A stretch of DNA of 44,687 nucleotides from Vitreoscilla sp. (GTDB lineage Bacteria > Pseudomonadota > Gammaproteobacteria > Burkholderiales > Burkholderiaceae_C), in NCBI GenBank assembly GCA_018780145.1, contig JADMKA010000081.1, positions 1 through 44,687 of the forward strand, written 5' to 3'. The notes beneath the pieces are model-generated. The model was not told the DNA's origin. It searched no databases and saw only the letters and a list, made by a program, of their open reading frames with translations. Of this stretch, positions 16,450-24,504 are shown in pieces. The number at the start of each line of letters is the position of its first letter. The stretch's first letter is position 1. A program made the position numbers and the translations under genes.

Positions 16450-16476
16450 AAAAAAAGCCGCTGGAACCAGCGGCTT
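16450..16476 (-). terminator. Rho-independent terminator after cytochrome gene
   Basis: On the minus strand the sequence AAGCCGCTGG-TT-CCAGCGGCTT forms a perfect 10-bp stem with a two-base loop (in practice a four-base loop with an opened pair) and runs directly into a seven-base T-tract. It lies 33 bases past the stop codon of the diheme cytochrome gene and before the HD-GYP gene, so it should separate the two transcription units. Confidence 0.9.
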
Positions 16477-16508
16477 GTTGTCGAGACCAGCGCGCGGCCG
16501 GCCGAGGA

Positions 16509-17180
16509 TCAGCGGAACTTGGCGTGCGACACGGTTTTCAGCTCACCCGGCAGCGATGCGATGTAGGCCGCGATCTGCTTGATGTCGGCCTCCTTCAGCG
16601 TGGAGGCCATGCCCACCATCGTGGCGTTGCCGCGGCCCACGACGTTGTTGCCGCTGGTCTGGTAGGCCTTCAGCGAGACGTAGAGGTAGTCGGCGTGCTG
16701 GCCGGCCAGGCGGGGGTTGGCCGGGTCGGTGGTGTTGTTGAAGTTCGGGCCGTGGCAGGCCACGCAGGTGGCCAGCTTGTCCTTCAGTGCAGCCGGCACC
16801 TCGGCCTGGGCCGGCACGGCGGCGTCGGCGGCGGACTTGCCGTGGGATTCGTAGTAGGCGGACAGATCGGCGATGTCCTGGTCGGTCAGCGAGCCGGAGA
16901 TGCCGCGCATCGACGGGTGCTTGCGGTCGCCCTTGCGGTAGGACTCCAGCGCGGCGGTGATGTACTTGCCGTTCTGGCCGGAGATCTTGGGCACCTTGTA
17001 GATCTGCGGGAAGCTGGCCTGGTAGCCCTCGATGCCGTGGCAGCCGATGCACATGGCGTTCTTCTTCTCGCCGGCCGCGGCGTCACCCTTGACGGCTTGG
17101 GCCTGGGCCGCGGCGGCCGTGCCGGCCAGGGCGAACGCCACGCAGAGGGCACGGAGGGAGAAAGCCTGGATGTTCTTCAT
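16509..17180 (-). CDS. Diheme cytochrome c (c4/c553 type)
   Basis: A 223-aa exported cytochrome. A signal peptide (residues 1-28, ending AAAAQAQA) sends it to the periplasm. Two c-type heme sites are visible, MCIGCH (Cys44, Cys47, His48) and CVACH (Cys139, Cys142, His143), each followed by a possible Met ligand (KHPSMRG and GNATMVGM). Two similar halves with [13 protein letters not shown] and [18 protein letters not shown] endings are the hallmark of cytochrome c4. It likely carries electrons to a terminal oxidase. The start at MKNIQAF gives the signal peptide. A strong terminator follows, and a TATAAT box lies about 90 bases upstream. Confidence 0.93.
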   Translation of the reverse strand: MKNIQAFSLRALCVAFALAGTAAAAQAQAVKGDAAAGEKKNAMCIGCHGIEGYQASFPQIYKVPKISGQNGKYITAALESYRKGDRKHPSMRGISGSLTDQDIADLSAYYESHGKSAADAAVPAQAEVPAALKDKLATCVACHGPNFNNTTDPANPRLAGQHADYLYVSLKAYQTSGNNVVGRGNATMVGMASTLKEADIKQIAAYIASLPGELKTVSHAKFR

Positions 17181-17271
17181 CGCCGGGTCGTTTTCGTTCG
17201 AGCGGTGGTTTGACGGGGTTGGCCGCGGGGGTGAACCTGCATGAATGGCCAGCCTTTGCGATTAGTCAACG

Positions 17272-17293
17272 ATTATAGGGGCGCGCATATACT
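17272..17293. promoter_or_regulatory. Divergent promoter candidates between cytochrome and MoxR genes
   Basis: The 147-base gap is the AT-richest stretch nearby. A perfect TATAAT on the minus strand (17272-17277) could serve the cytochrome gene, and TATACT on the plus strand (17288-17293) could serve the MoxR gene 35 bases further on. Matching -35 boxes at the right spacing are weak in both cases, so these are candidates only. Confidence 0.35.
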
Positions 17294-17327
17294 GGATCGA
17301 GACCCCCTCACCTCACGCCGCCAAGCC

Positions 17328-18182
17328 ATGAAATTCGAAGGCACCGACAAGTACGTCGCCACCCCTGACCTGATGCTGGCCGTGAACGCGGCGATGACAC
17401 TCAAGCGCCCGCTGCTGGTCAAGGGCGAGCCCGGCACCGGCAAGACCATGCTGGCCGAGGAAGCCGCCTCGGCGCTGGGCCTGCGGCTGCTGGAGTGGCA
17501 CATCAAGAGCACCACCAAGGCGCACCAGGGCCTGTACGAGTACGACGCCGTGAGCCGCCTGCGCGACAGCCAGCTGTCCGATGTCGAAGGCTCGGACCGC
17601 GTCCGTGACATCCGCAACTACATCGTCAAGGGCGTGCTGTGGCAGGCCTTCGAGTCGGACGAGCCGGTCGCGCTGCTGATCGACGAGATCGACAAGGCCG
17701 ACATCGAGTTCCCGAACGACCTGCTGCGCGAGATCGACCGCATGGAGTTCCATGTCTACGAGACGCGCGAGACCATCCGCGCCCGGCACCGGCCGCTGGT
17801 CTTCATCACCTCCAACAACGAGAAGGAACTGCCGGACGCCTTCCTGCGGCGCTGCTTCTTCCACTACATCAAGTTCCCCGACGCCGAGACGATGCACAAG
17901 ATCGTCGACGTGCACTTCCCGAACCTGAAGAAGGATCTGCTCGCCGCGGCGCTGAAGAGCTTCTACGACGTGCGCGGACTGCCCGGCTTGAAGAAGAAGC
18001 CTTCCACCTCCGAGCTGCTGGACTGGCTCAAGCTGCTGGTGGCCGAGGACATCCCGGTCGAGGCGCTGCGCAGCCAGGACGAGAAAGTCAGCCTGCCGCC
18101 GCTGGTGGGCGCGTTGCTGAAGAACGAGCAGGATGTGACGCTGTTCGAGAAGCTGGTCTTCATGCAGCGGCACAACAGATGA
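17328..18182 (+). CDS. MoxR-family AAA+ ATPase
   Basis: A 284-aa AAA+ protein. Walker A is GEPGTGKT (residues 33-40), Walker B is LLIDEIDKAD (Asp119, Glu120), sensor 1 is FITSNNEKELPDAFLRR, with an arginine-finger-like RR. MoxR ATPases work with VWA-domain proteins as chaperones that mature or insert metal cofactors into enzymes. The usual VWA partner is not adjacent but a VWA protein of the matching CoxE-like type is encoded at 23.3 kb on the same strand. The ATG at 17328 begins MKFEGTDKYV; the open frame upstream lies in the promoter region. It ends two bases before the GNAT gene, so they are likely co-translated. Confidence 0.92.
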   Translation: MKFEGTDKYVATPDLMLAVNAAMTLKRPLLVKGEPGTGKTMLAEEAASALGLRLLEWHIKSTTKAHQGLYEYDAVSRLRDSQLSDVEGSDRVRDIRNYIVKGVLWQAFESDEPVALLIDEIDKADIEFPNDLLREIDRMEFHVYETRETIRARHRPLVFITSNNEKELPDAFLRRCFFHYIKFPDAETMHKIVDVHFPNLKKDLLAAALKSFYDVRGLPGLKKKPSTSELLDWLKLLVAEDIPVEALRSQDEKVSLPPLVGALLKNEQDVTLFEKLVFMQRHNR

Positions 18183-18183
18183 C

Positions 18184-18777
18184 ATGCTGAACGTCCAACC
18201 GGTGGTGCTGGAGCGCGCGCCGATCCGGCTGGTGCCGTTGGGGCTTGCGCACGAAACAGGGCTGCAGCGCGCCGCCGCCGACGGCGAGCTGTGGAACCTG
18301 CGTTTCACCTCGGTGCCCGAGCCCACCGGTACGCGCGCCTACATCGAGCAGGCGCTGGCCGGGCGCGAGGCGGGGCATCGCTTTCCCTTCGCCGTGCTCG
18401 ACGCGGCCAGCGGCGAGGTCGTCGGCTGCACCAGCTACCACGACATCGTGCCCGCGCTCGACCGGCTGGAGATCGGCTGGACCTGGTACGCGCGGCGCGT
18501 GCAGCGCAGTGCGGTGAACACCACCGCCAAGCTGCTGCTGCTGCAACACGCCTTCGACACGCTGGGCGCGCAGCTGGTGGGCTGGCGCACCGACAACTTC
18601 AACTTCGCGTCGCAGCGCGCCATCGAGCGCCTGGGGGCGAAGAAGGACGGTGTGCTGCGCCACCATGCGCTGCGCCGCGATGGCACCGTGCGCGACACCG
18701 TGATGTACAGCCTCACGGCCGAAGAGTGGCCCGAGGTGCGATCCCACCTGGCGTGGCAATTGGCACGGCCACGATAG
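18184..18777 (+). CDS. GNAT-family acetyltransferase (RimJ/RimL-like)
   Basis: A 197-aa acetyltransferase. LVPLGLAHETGLQRAAADGELW at the N-terminus and RLEIGWTWYARRVQRSAVNT, then GWRTDNFNFASQRAIERLGA, are the motif order of the RimJ/RimL N-acetyltransferase group (COG1670). The start ATG comes one base after the MoxR stop, which indicates coupling. No direct functional link between acetylation and the MoxR system is known; the acceptor is unknown. Confidence 0.87.
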   Translation: MLNVQPVVLERAPIRLVPLGLAHETGLQRAAADGELWNLRFTSVPEPTGTRAYIEQALAGREAGHRFPFAVLDAASGEVVGCTSYHDIVPALDRLEIGWTWYARRVQRSAVNTTAKLLLLQHAFDTLGAQLVGWRTDNFNFASQRAIERLGAKKDGVLRHHALRRDGTVRDTVMYSLTAEEWPEVRSHLAWQLARPR

Positions 18778-18807
18778 CCCCCTCACCATGCCAAGAACGG
18801 AGCACGC

Positions 18808-20811
18808 ATGGCCAAGAAGAAACTCGACATCGATGCGCTGTGGCAGATAGAGCGCCTGGGTGCCCCCAGCCTGTGCCCGGACGGCGCGCAGGCGGTGTGC
18901 TCGCTCAGCCGCTACGACATGGCCGAGAACAAGTCCAGCACCGCGCTGTGGCTGCTCTCCACGCTCGGTGGCCGGCCACGCCCGCTGACCCACTGCGGCG
19001 ACAAGGACGGCCAGCCGCGCTTCAGCCCGCGCGGCGACCTGGTCGGCTTCGTCGCGAAACGCGAGCAGCAGGGCCAGAAGGACGAGACGCCCCAGTTCTA
19101 CGTGATCGCGCCGGACGGCGGTGAGGCGCGCCGCGTCGGCCAGGTGGCCACCGGCATCGAGGCCTTCCGCTGGTTCCCGGATGGCCAACGGATCGCGTTC
19201 GTGTCCTGGGTCTGGCCCGGGTTGAAAGGTGCGGCCGCACAGGCGAAGCAGCACAAGGCCTTCAAGGACCGCAAGGAAACCGGCTACGCCACCAGCGAGG
19301 CCACCTACCGGCACTGGGACCACTTCGTGCCGCAGGGCCGCGTGGCCCGCCTGCACGTGCTGGACCTGGCCACCGGCAAGGCCACCGACCTGTTCGAGGG
19401 CACCGCCTTCGAGCTGACCCGTGCGGACCCGGATGCCGACAGCTTCGACATCTCGCCCGACGGCAAACGCATCGTCTTCGCCCACGACCCCTCGCCGCTG
19501 AAGCCGGTGGACGGCCGCTACGCGCTGGCCGAGATCGACCTGCGCAGCCGCCGGGTCAGCGAGCTGGCGCGCGACCCCGATTGGGATTTCGGCGCCCCCC
19601 GCTACAGCCCGGACGGCACCCGCGTGGCCTTCCTGGCTTCGCACCAAGGCCGCAAGCACACCATGCCCAGCCAACTGGCGGTCACGGCCCGGCAAGCAGG
19701 CCGCTGGGACGTCGTCAGCGCCGAATGGGACCACGAGGTCCATGCCCCGCTGCACTGGGAAGAAGACGGCGCCGCCCTGCTCTTCACCGCCGAGCAGCAC
19801 GGCCGCACGCACCTGTGGCGCTTCGACCTGGCCGACCGCCGCGCCGAGGTGGTGGTGGCAGGCGGCACGCTGAGCAGCTTCGACAAGGCCGCCGGCACGC
19901 TGGTGACACTGGCCGATACTGCCGATCACCCGGCCCGGCTCACCGCCCACCTGCCCGGCGAGGAGCCGCGCCGCATCGAAAACTTCAACGACAAGCTGTT
20001 GGCCGGCTTCGATCTGGGCAGCCACGAGGAACGCTGGGTCACCGGCGCCCTGGGCGACAAGGTGCAGGTGTGGGTCTACTACCCGCCGGGCTTCGACAGG
20101 AAGAAGAAGTACCCGGTGATGCACGCCATCCATGGCGGGCCGCACACCGGCCCCGGTGACCACTGGCATTACCGCTGGAACTACAAGCTCTTTGCGTCGC
20201 AGGGCTATGTGGTGCTCAACGTGAACTACCACGGCTCCTCGGGATTCGGCCACGCCTTCCTCGACAGCATCACCCACCGGTGGGGCGAGCTGGAGCTGCA
20301 GGACGTGGAGGCCGCCACCGACTGGGCGCTCAAGCAGCCCTGGGCCGACAGGAAGCGCGTCTACGCCACCGGCGGCAGCTACGGCGGCTACATGGTCGCC
20401 TGGATGAACGGCCACGTGAAGCCCGGCCGTTATGCCGCCTACGTGTGCCACGCCGGCTGCTTCGACTGGACCGCCATGTTCGCCGACGATGCCTACGCCT
20501 GGCACTCCAAGGAGCTGGGTGCCTGGTACTGGGACGACCCGGCCCGCATCAACGCGCAGAGCCCGCACGCCTTTTCGGCCGCGATGAAGACCCCCACCCT
20601 GGTGATCCACGGCGCGCTCGACTACCGCGTGCCCGACCAGCAGGGCCTGGCCTACTACAACACCCTCAAGGCCCGCGGCGTCGAGGCCCGCCTGCTGTGG
20701 TTCCCCGACGAGAACCACTGGATCCTCAAGCCGCGCAACTCCAGGCTGTGGCACGAGGAGTTCTTCGGCTGGCTGAAGGCCCACGAGCCGGCTTCGCGCA
20801 AGGCGAAGTAG
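18808..20811 (+). CDS. S9-family serine peptidase (acylaminoacyl/prolyl oligopeptidase type)
   Basis: A 667-aa two-domain enzyme. Residues 1-400 form a beta-propeller with repeated DGxxxxF/SPDG elements (FSPRGDLVGFVA, ISPDGKRIVFA, YSPDGTRVAFLA). The C-terminal alpha/beta hydrolase has the nucleophile elbow GGSYGGYM with Ser524, Asp605 in HGALDYRVPDQQG and His637 in PDENHWI, the S9 catalytic triad in the expected order. No signal peptide is present, so it acts in the cytoplasm on short or N-acylated peptides. It starts 30 bases after the GNAT gene with a GGAG ribosome-binding site. A repeat copy begins right after its stop. Confidence 0.92.
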   Translation: MAKKKLDIDALWQIERLGAPSLCPDGAQAVCSLSRYDMAENKSSTALWLLSTLGGRPRPLTHCGDKDGQPRFSPRGDLVGFVAKREQQGQKDETPQFYVIAPDGGEARRVGQVATGIEAFRWFPDGQRIAFVSWVWPGLKGAAAQAKQHKAFKDRKETGYATSEATYRHWDHFVPQGRVARLHVLDLATGKATDLFEGTAFELTRADPDADSFDISPDGKRIVFAHDPSPLKPVDGRYALAEIDLRSRRVSELARDPDWDFGAPRYSPDGTRVAFLASHQGRKHTMPSQLAVTARQAGRWDVVSAEWDHEVHAPLHWEEDGAALLFTAEQHGRTHLWRFDLADRRAEVVVAGGTLSSFDKAAGTLVTLADTADHPARLTAHLPGEEPRRIENFNDKLLAGFDLGSHEERWVTGALGDKVQVWVYYPPGFDRKKKYPVMHAIHGGPHTGPGDHWHYRWNYKLFASQGYVVLNVNYHGSSGFGHAFLDSITHRWGELELQDVEAATDWALKQPWADRKRVYATGGSYGGYMVAWMNGHVKPGRYAAYVCHAGCFDWTAMFADDAYAWHSKELGAWYWDDPARINAQSPHAFSAAMKTPTLVIHGALDYRVPDQQGLAYYNTLKARGVEARLLWFPDENHWILKPRNSRLWHEEFFGWLKAHEPASRKAK

Positions 20812-20813
20812 CT

Positions 20814-20864
20814 GCCGCGTGCCCGCCCGGCGGGTGGGGCCGGTACCCCGGCACCGGGTGCCCC
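20814..20864 (-). repeat. Dispersed intergenic repeat, copy 4 (inverted, short)
   Basis: On the minus strand this reads GGGGCACCCGGTGCCGGGGT followed by ACCGGCCCCACC and CCGGGCGGG, nearly identical to the first half of copies 1 and 2, but the terminal hairpin half is missing. It fills the whole gap between the convergent S9 peptidase and diguanylate cyclase genes. Confidence 0.88.
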
Positions 20865-20867
20865 ATC

Positions 20868-22043
20868 TCAAGCGGAGGCCAAGCCCGCCGACACCACCCG
20901 ATCACGGCCCAGCCGCTTGGCCGTGTAGAGCGCGGCATCGGCGCGCACCAGCAGGCGGGAGATCTCCTCGGCCGGGCCGTGCCATTCGGCCACGCCCACA
21001 CTGACCGACAGCCCGATGCCGGGTGCCAGTTGCGGCCCGCGTTCGGTGGCCACGGCCTGGCGGATGCGCTCGGCCAGGGCCAGGGCCTGGGCAGCGTCCA
21101 GCCCGGGCAGCAGGGCCAGGAACTCCTCGCCGCCAAAGCGGGCCAGGCGGTCCACGTCGCGCAGGCCGCGCAGCATCACGCCGGCCACATGCTGCAGGGC
21201 CTGGTCGCCCACCGCATGGCCGAAGCTGTCGTTGATCAGCTTGAAATGGTCGAGGTCGAACATCAGCACGCTGAAGCGGTCGCCGGCACGGCGGCTGCGG
21301 TGCAGTTGCAGATCCAGCGCCTCCTGCATCGCGTGGCGGTTGTACAGGCCGGTCAGCGCGTCGTGGCGCGACAGGCGCCGCAGCTGGCCGACCAGGCGGT
21401 GGACCACCAGCGCCGCCAGCGTCGAGTGCATCACCATCACCAGCACCAGGTAGCTGAACGCCGACGCCACGTTCAGCCCACTGTGGGTGGTCATCTCGGT
21501 GGCCACCGAGTCGGGTGCCAGCACGGCGCGCGCCGCCCGGCTGAGGAACGCGAGGCTGCCCAGCGCGAGAGGCATGGCCAGCAGCCAAGGCAGACGCAGC
21601 TGCATCTCGTCGCGCGCATGGGCGTGCAACTCCAGCGCCGTGACGCCGTAGATCCAGCCGATCACCCCGAAGTTGATGCCCACCTGCAGCGGCCGCGTGG
21701 CCGGGTTCTCGGCCAGCGCGTAGGCCGCCGCCACCACCACCAGCGGGATCCAGCTGCGCGACCAGGACACCGGCCGGCCGATGAAGATGCGGATGCCGCG
21801 CTGCAGAATCAACGCCGCGGCGACGCCGCTGAGGATGCTCACCAGCGGCGGCGACTGGAGTGCCAGCGCCAGCAGCGTCCAGGTCAGCGCGCTCAGCCCG
21901 GCATAGGCGGACCAGTGCAGGATCGCCCGCCTCACCTCCGCGACCGACCAGACCCAGGCGCCGATGGCCCACACGACGGCCGCCACCGCCTGCATCGTGG
22001 CGGCCATCAGGAAGGCCACTTCGGTGGGTGAGAAGCCGGACAT
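20868..22043 (-). CDS. Membrane GGDEF diguanylate cyclase (first of two)
   Basis: A 391-aa protein with six or so membrane helices in residues 5-215 and a C-terminal GGDEF domain. RHDALTGLYNRHAMQEAL opens the domain, FDLDHFKLINDSFGHAVGD is the nucleotide-binding segment, and the active-site loop is RFGGEEF (GGEEF at 304-308), which supports catalysis. An RxxD inhibitory site (RDVD) lies five residues before it, so product feedback is likely. The ATG at 22041-22043 was chosen; a GTG at 22062-22064 overlapping the stop of the preceding gene is an alternative. The membrane part resembles that of the neighbouring cyclase, so they are probably duplicates. Confidence 0.9.
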   Translation of the reverse strand: MSGFSPTEVAFLMAATMQAVAAVVWAIGAWVWSVAEVRRAILHWSAYAGLSALTWTLLALALQSPPLVSILSGVAAALILQRGIRIFIGRPVSWSRSWIPLVVVAAAYALAENPATRPLQVGINFGVIGWIYGVTALELHAHARDEMQLRLPWLLAMPLALGSLAFLSRAARAVLAPDSVATEMTTHSGLNVASAFSYLVLVMVMHSTLAALVVHRLVGQLRRLSRHDALTGLYNRHAMQEALDLQLHRSRRAGDRFSVLMFDLDHFKLINDSFGHAVGDQALQHVAGVMLRGLRDVDRLARFGGEEFLALLPGLDAAQALALAERIRQAVATERGPQLAPGIGLSVSVGVAEWHGPAEEISRLLVRADAALYTAKRLGRDRVVSAGLASA

Positions 22044-22060
22044 CACGGGCGTGCTCAGCG

Positions 22061-23263
22061 TCACTCGGCCGCGGGCAGCTCGACCCGGTCTCGCCCCGCC
22101 GCCTTGGCACGGTACAGGCACCGGTCGGCCCGCGCCAGGGCCGATTCGCCGGTGTCCGCCTGGCCGGCCAGGCTGAGCGCGACACCCACGCTCACCGTCA
22201 CCCGGGCACCGCCGGGCGCTGCGCCGGTGGCGGTGGCCACCGCCTGGCGCAGGCGCTCGGCCAGCAGCGCGGCCCCGTGCAGGTCGGTCATGGGTGCCAG
22301 CACGCAGAACTCCTCGCCGCCCATGCGGGCCACGCTGTCGATCTGCCGCGCCGATTGGCGCAAGGCCGTGGCCACGCGGCGCAGGGCCTCGTCGCCCGCG
22401 GCATGGCCCAGCGTGTCGTTGACGCGCTTGAAGTGGTCCACGTCCACCAGCAGCAGGGCCCAGCCCGGCGCGCCACGACGCACCCGCCCCAGCTCGGCGT
22501 CGATGGTGCCCATCATGGCGCGGCGGTTCATCAAGCCGGTCAGGCTGTCGTGGCGGGAGAGATGCTGCAGGCGCCGCACCAGGCGCACGAGCACCATGTA
22601 GGCCAGCGACATGTTGAGCAGCACGGCCAGGCCGGTCAGCGCGAACAGCGCCGCCAAGTTGACGCTGGTGTTGGCCGTCATCAGCAGCTCACCCTCCTGG
22701 GGCGGGAACGCCACCATGCGCACCAGCCGCCAGACGAACAGGCCGGCCGCCAGCAGGAAGGGCATGCTCACCACCGTGGTGACGGCGGCGCCGAACTCGG
22801 CCAGCAGCGGGCGCCCGTTGGCCAGGAAGGCGCGCAGCAACACGGCCGCCGTGCAGGCCGAGACCATCGCGGCCCGCCAGAGCGGGTTCAGGCCGACCAG
22901 CATGTCCGCTGCGGTGACGAGCACGAGCGCACCGAAGGCCACGCTGTCCATCCACAACGGGGCCGGGCGTCCCAGGAACAGGCCGACGCCCCGCCCGGCG
23001 GCCACGAAAGCCGCCAGGACCAGCAGGTTGCTGGCCCCCACCGACCAAGCGTCACGCGGGCTCGACTCGAACATCCCGAACAGCGCCGCCAACTGGCCCA
23101 GCGCGCAGAAGACCGACCAGTGCAGGGCCGGCCCGCGCGACAGGCCCAGCATCACGGCGGCCATCCACCAGCCGGCGCCGATCAGCGCGAGCAGCATGGC
23201 GAGCACGACGAGAACGCTGTGGGTGGCTTCCATCCCTGGGGCCGGTGGCAAGGTTGCGGGCAT
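22061..23263 (-). CDS. Membrane GGDEF diguanylate cyclase (second of two)
   Basis: A 400-aa protein with the same architecture as its downstream neighbour: about six membrane helices, then GGDEF. RHDSLTGLMNRRAMMGTIDAE, VDVDHFKRVNDTLGHAAGDE and ARMGGEEFCVLAP (GGEEF at 315-319) indicate an active cyclase, and RQID five residues upstream gives an inhibitory site. The two genes are separated by about 17 bases or overlap by a few, depending on the start of the second. An ATG 30 bases further in (MEATHSVLVVL) is an alternative start. It is divergent from the VWA gene with 71 bases between them. Confidence 0.9.
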   Translation of the reverse strand: MPATLPPAPGMEATHSVLVVLAMLLALIGAGWWMAAVMLGLSRGPALHWSVFCALGQLAALFGMFESSPRDAWSVGASNLLVLAAFVAAGRGVGLFLGRPAPLWMDSVAFGALVLVTAADMLVGLNPLWRAAMVSACTAAVLLRAFLANGRPLLAEFGAAVTTVVSMPFLLAAGLFVWRLVRMVAFPPQEGELLMTANTSVNLAALFALTGLAVLLNMSLAYMVLVRLVRRLQHLSRHDSLTGLMNRRAMMGTIDAELGRVRRGAPGWALLLVDVDHFKRVNDTLGHAAGDEALRRVATALRQSARQIDSVARMGGEEFCVLAPMTDLHGAALLAERLRQAVATATGAAPGGARVTVSVGVALSLAGQADTGESALARADRCLYRAKAAGRDRVELPAAE

Positions 23264-23334
23264 GTTAAGGCCGGCCGGCGTTGGCGCAATGTGGCACCAT
23301 CGACCCTCAGCTTCCCCACCACCCCGCCCCGGCC

Positions 23335-24504
23335 ATGCTCACCGATTTCTTCTTCACCCTGCGCGCCGCCAAACTGCCGGTGTCGGTGAAGGAGTACCTG
23401 ACCCTGCTGGAGGCCCTGAAAGAAGGCGTGATCGGCCCCTCGATCGACGACTTCTACTTCCTCGCCCGCACCACGCTGGTCAAGGACGAAGCCCACTTCG
23501 ACAAGTTCGACCGCGCCTTCTCCGCCTACTTCAAGGGCGTGGAGATGCTCACCGACTTCGGCAAGGAGATCCCGCTGGAGTGGCTGCAGAAGATCCTGGA
23601 GAAGGAGCTGAGCCCCGAGGAAAAGGCCGCCATCGAGAAGATGGGCTGGGACGAGCTCATGGAGACGCTGAAGAAGCGCCTCGAGGAGCAGAAGGAGCGC
23701 CACGAGGGCGGCAGCAAGTGGATCGGCACCGGAGGCACCAGCCCCTTCGGCCATGGCGGCTACAACCCGCAGGGCATCCGCATCGGCGGGCCGGGCAAGA
23801 ACCGCAGTGCCGTCAAGGTCTGGGACCAGCGCGCCTACAAGGACTACGACGATTCTCTGGAGCTCGGCACCCGCAACATCAAGGTCGCCCTGCGCCGCCT
23901 GCGCCGCTTCGCCCGCGAGGGCTCCGAGCTGGAGCTGGACCTGGACGACACCATCCACTGCACCGCCGCCAACGCCGGCATGCTGGACATCAAGATGGTG
24001 CCCGAGCGCCACAACAAGGTGAAGGTGCTGCTGCTGATGGACGTGGGCGGCACGATGGACGAACACATCCACCGCGTGGAAGAGATCTTCAGTGCCGCCA
24101 AGAGCGAGTTCAAGCACCTGGAGTTCTATTACTTCCACAACTGCGTCTACGACTTCATGTGGAAGAACAACCGGCGCCGCTACGCCGAGAAGTCACCCAC
24201 CTGGGACGTGATCCGCAAGTACAACAAGGACTGGCGCCTGATCTTCGTCGGCGACGCCACCATGAGCCCGTACGAGATCCTGCAGCCCGGCGGCAGCGTC
24301 GAGTACAACAACGAGGAGCCCGGCGCCGAATGGCTGCAGCGGCTGACCCACGCCTTCCCCAAGTACGCCTGGATCAACCCCGAGCCGCAAGGCGTGTGGC
24401 AGTACCGGCAAAGCATCTCGATCGTCCAGCAGCTGGTGCAACAGCGCATGTTCCCGCTCACCCTCGCCGGGCTCGAAGGAGCGATGCGCCTGCTCAGCAA
24501 ATGA
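23335..24504 (+). CDS. VWA domain protein (CoxE-like)
   Basis: A 389-aa cytoplasmic protein. The N-terminal half is helical and charged (ELSPEEKAAIEKMGWDELM, KKRLEEQKERHEGGSKWIG) and the C-terminal half is a von Willebrand factor A domain around VKVLLLMDVGGTMDEHIHR. The MIDAS motif is altered: the usual DxSxS reads D236-V-G-G-T, as is common in CoxE-like proteins. These act with MoxR ATPases in maturing metalloenzymes; the MoxR gene is 5 kb upstream. The ATG at 23335 begins MLTDFFFTLRAAKLPVSVKEY. The stop codon overlaps the start of the TamA-like gene (ATGA), so these two are translationally coupled. Confidence 0.9.
   Translation: MLTDFFFTLRAAKLPVSVKEYLTLLEALKEGVIGPSIDDFYFLARTTLVKDEAHFDKFDRAFSAYFKGVEMLTDFGKEIPLEWLQKILEKELSPEEKAAIEKMGWDELMETLKKRLEEQKERHEGGSKWIGTGGTSPFGHGGYNPQGIRIGGPGKNRSAVKVWDQRAYKDYDDSLELGTRNIKVALRRLRRFAREGSELELDLDDTIHCTAANAGMLDIKMVPERHNKVKVLLLMDVGGTMDEHIHRVEEIFSAAKSEFKHLEFYYFHNCVYDFMWKNNRRRYAEKSPTWDVIRKYNKDWRLIFVGDATMSPYEILQPGGSVEYNNEEPGAEWLQRLTHAFPKYAWINPEPQGVWQYRQSISIVQQLVQQRMFPLTLAGLEGAMRLLSK

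Noticed and set aside
22611-24500. Open frame upstream of and continuous with tamA
   Set aside because: It overlaps the cyclase and VWA genes in another frame; the signal peptide of the TamA-like protein starts at 24501, where the ATGA overlap gives a clear start.
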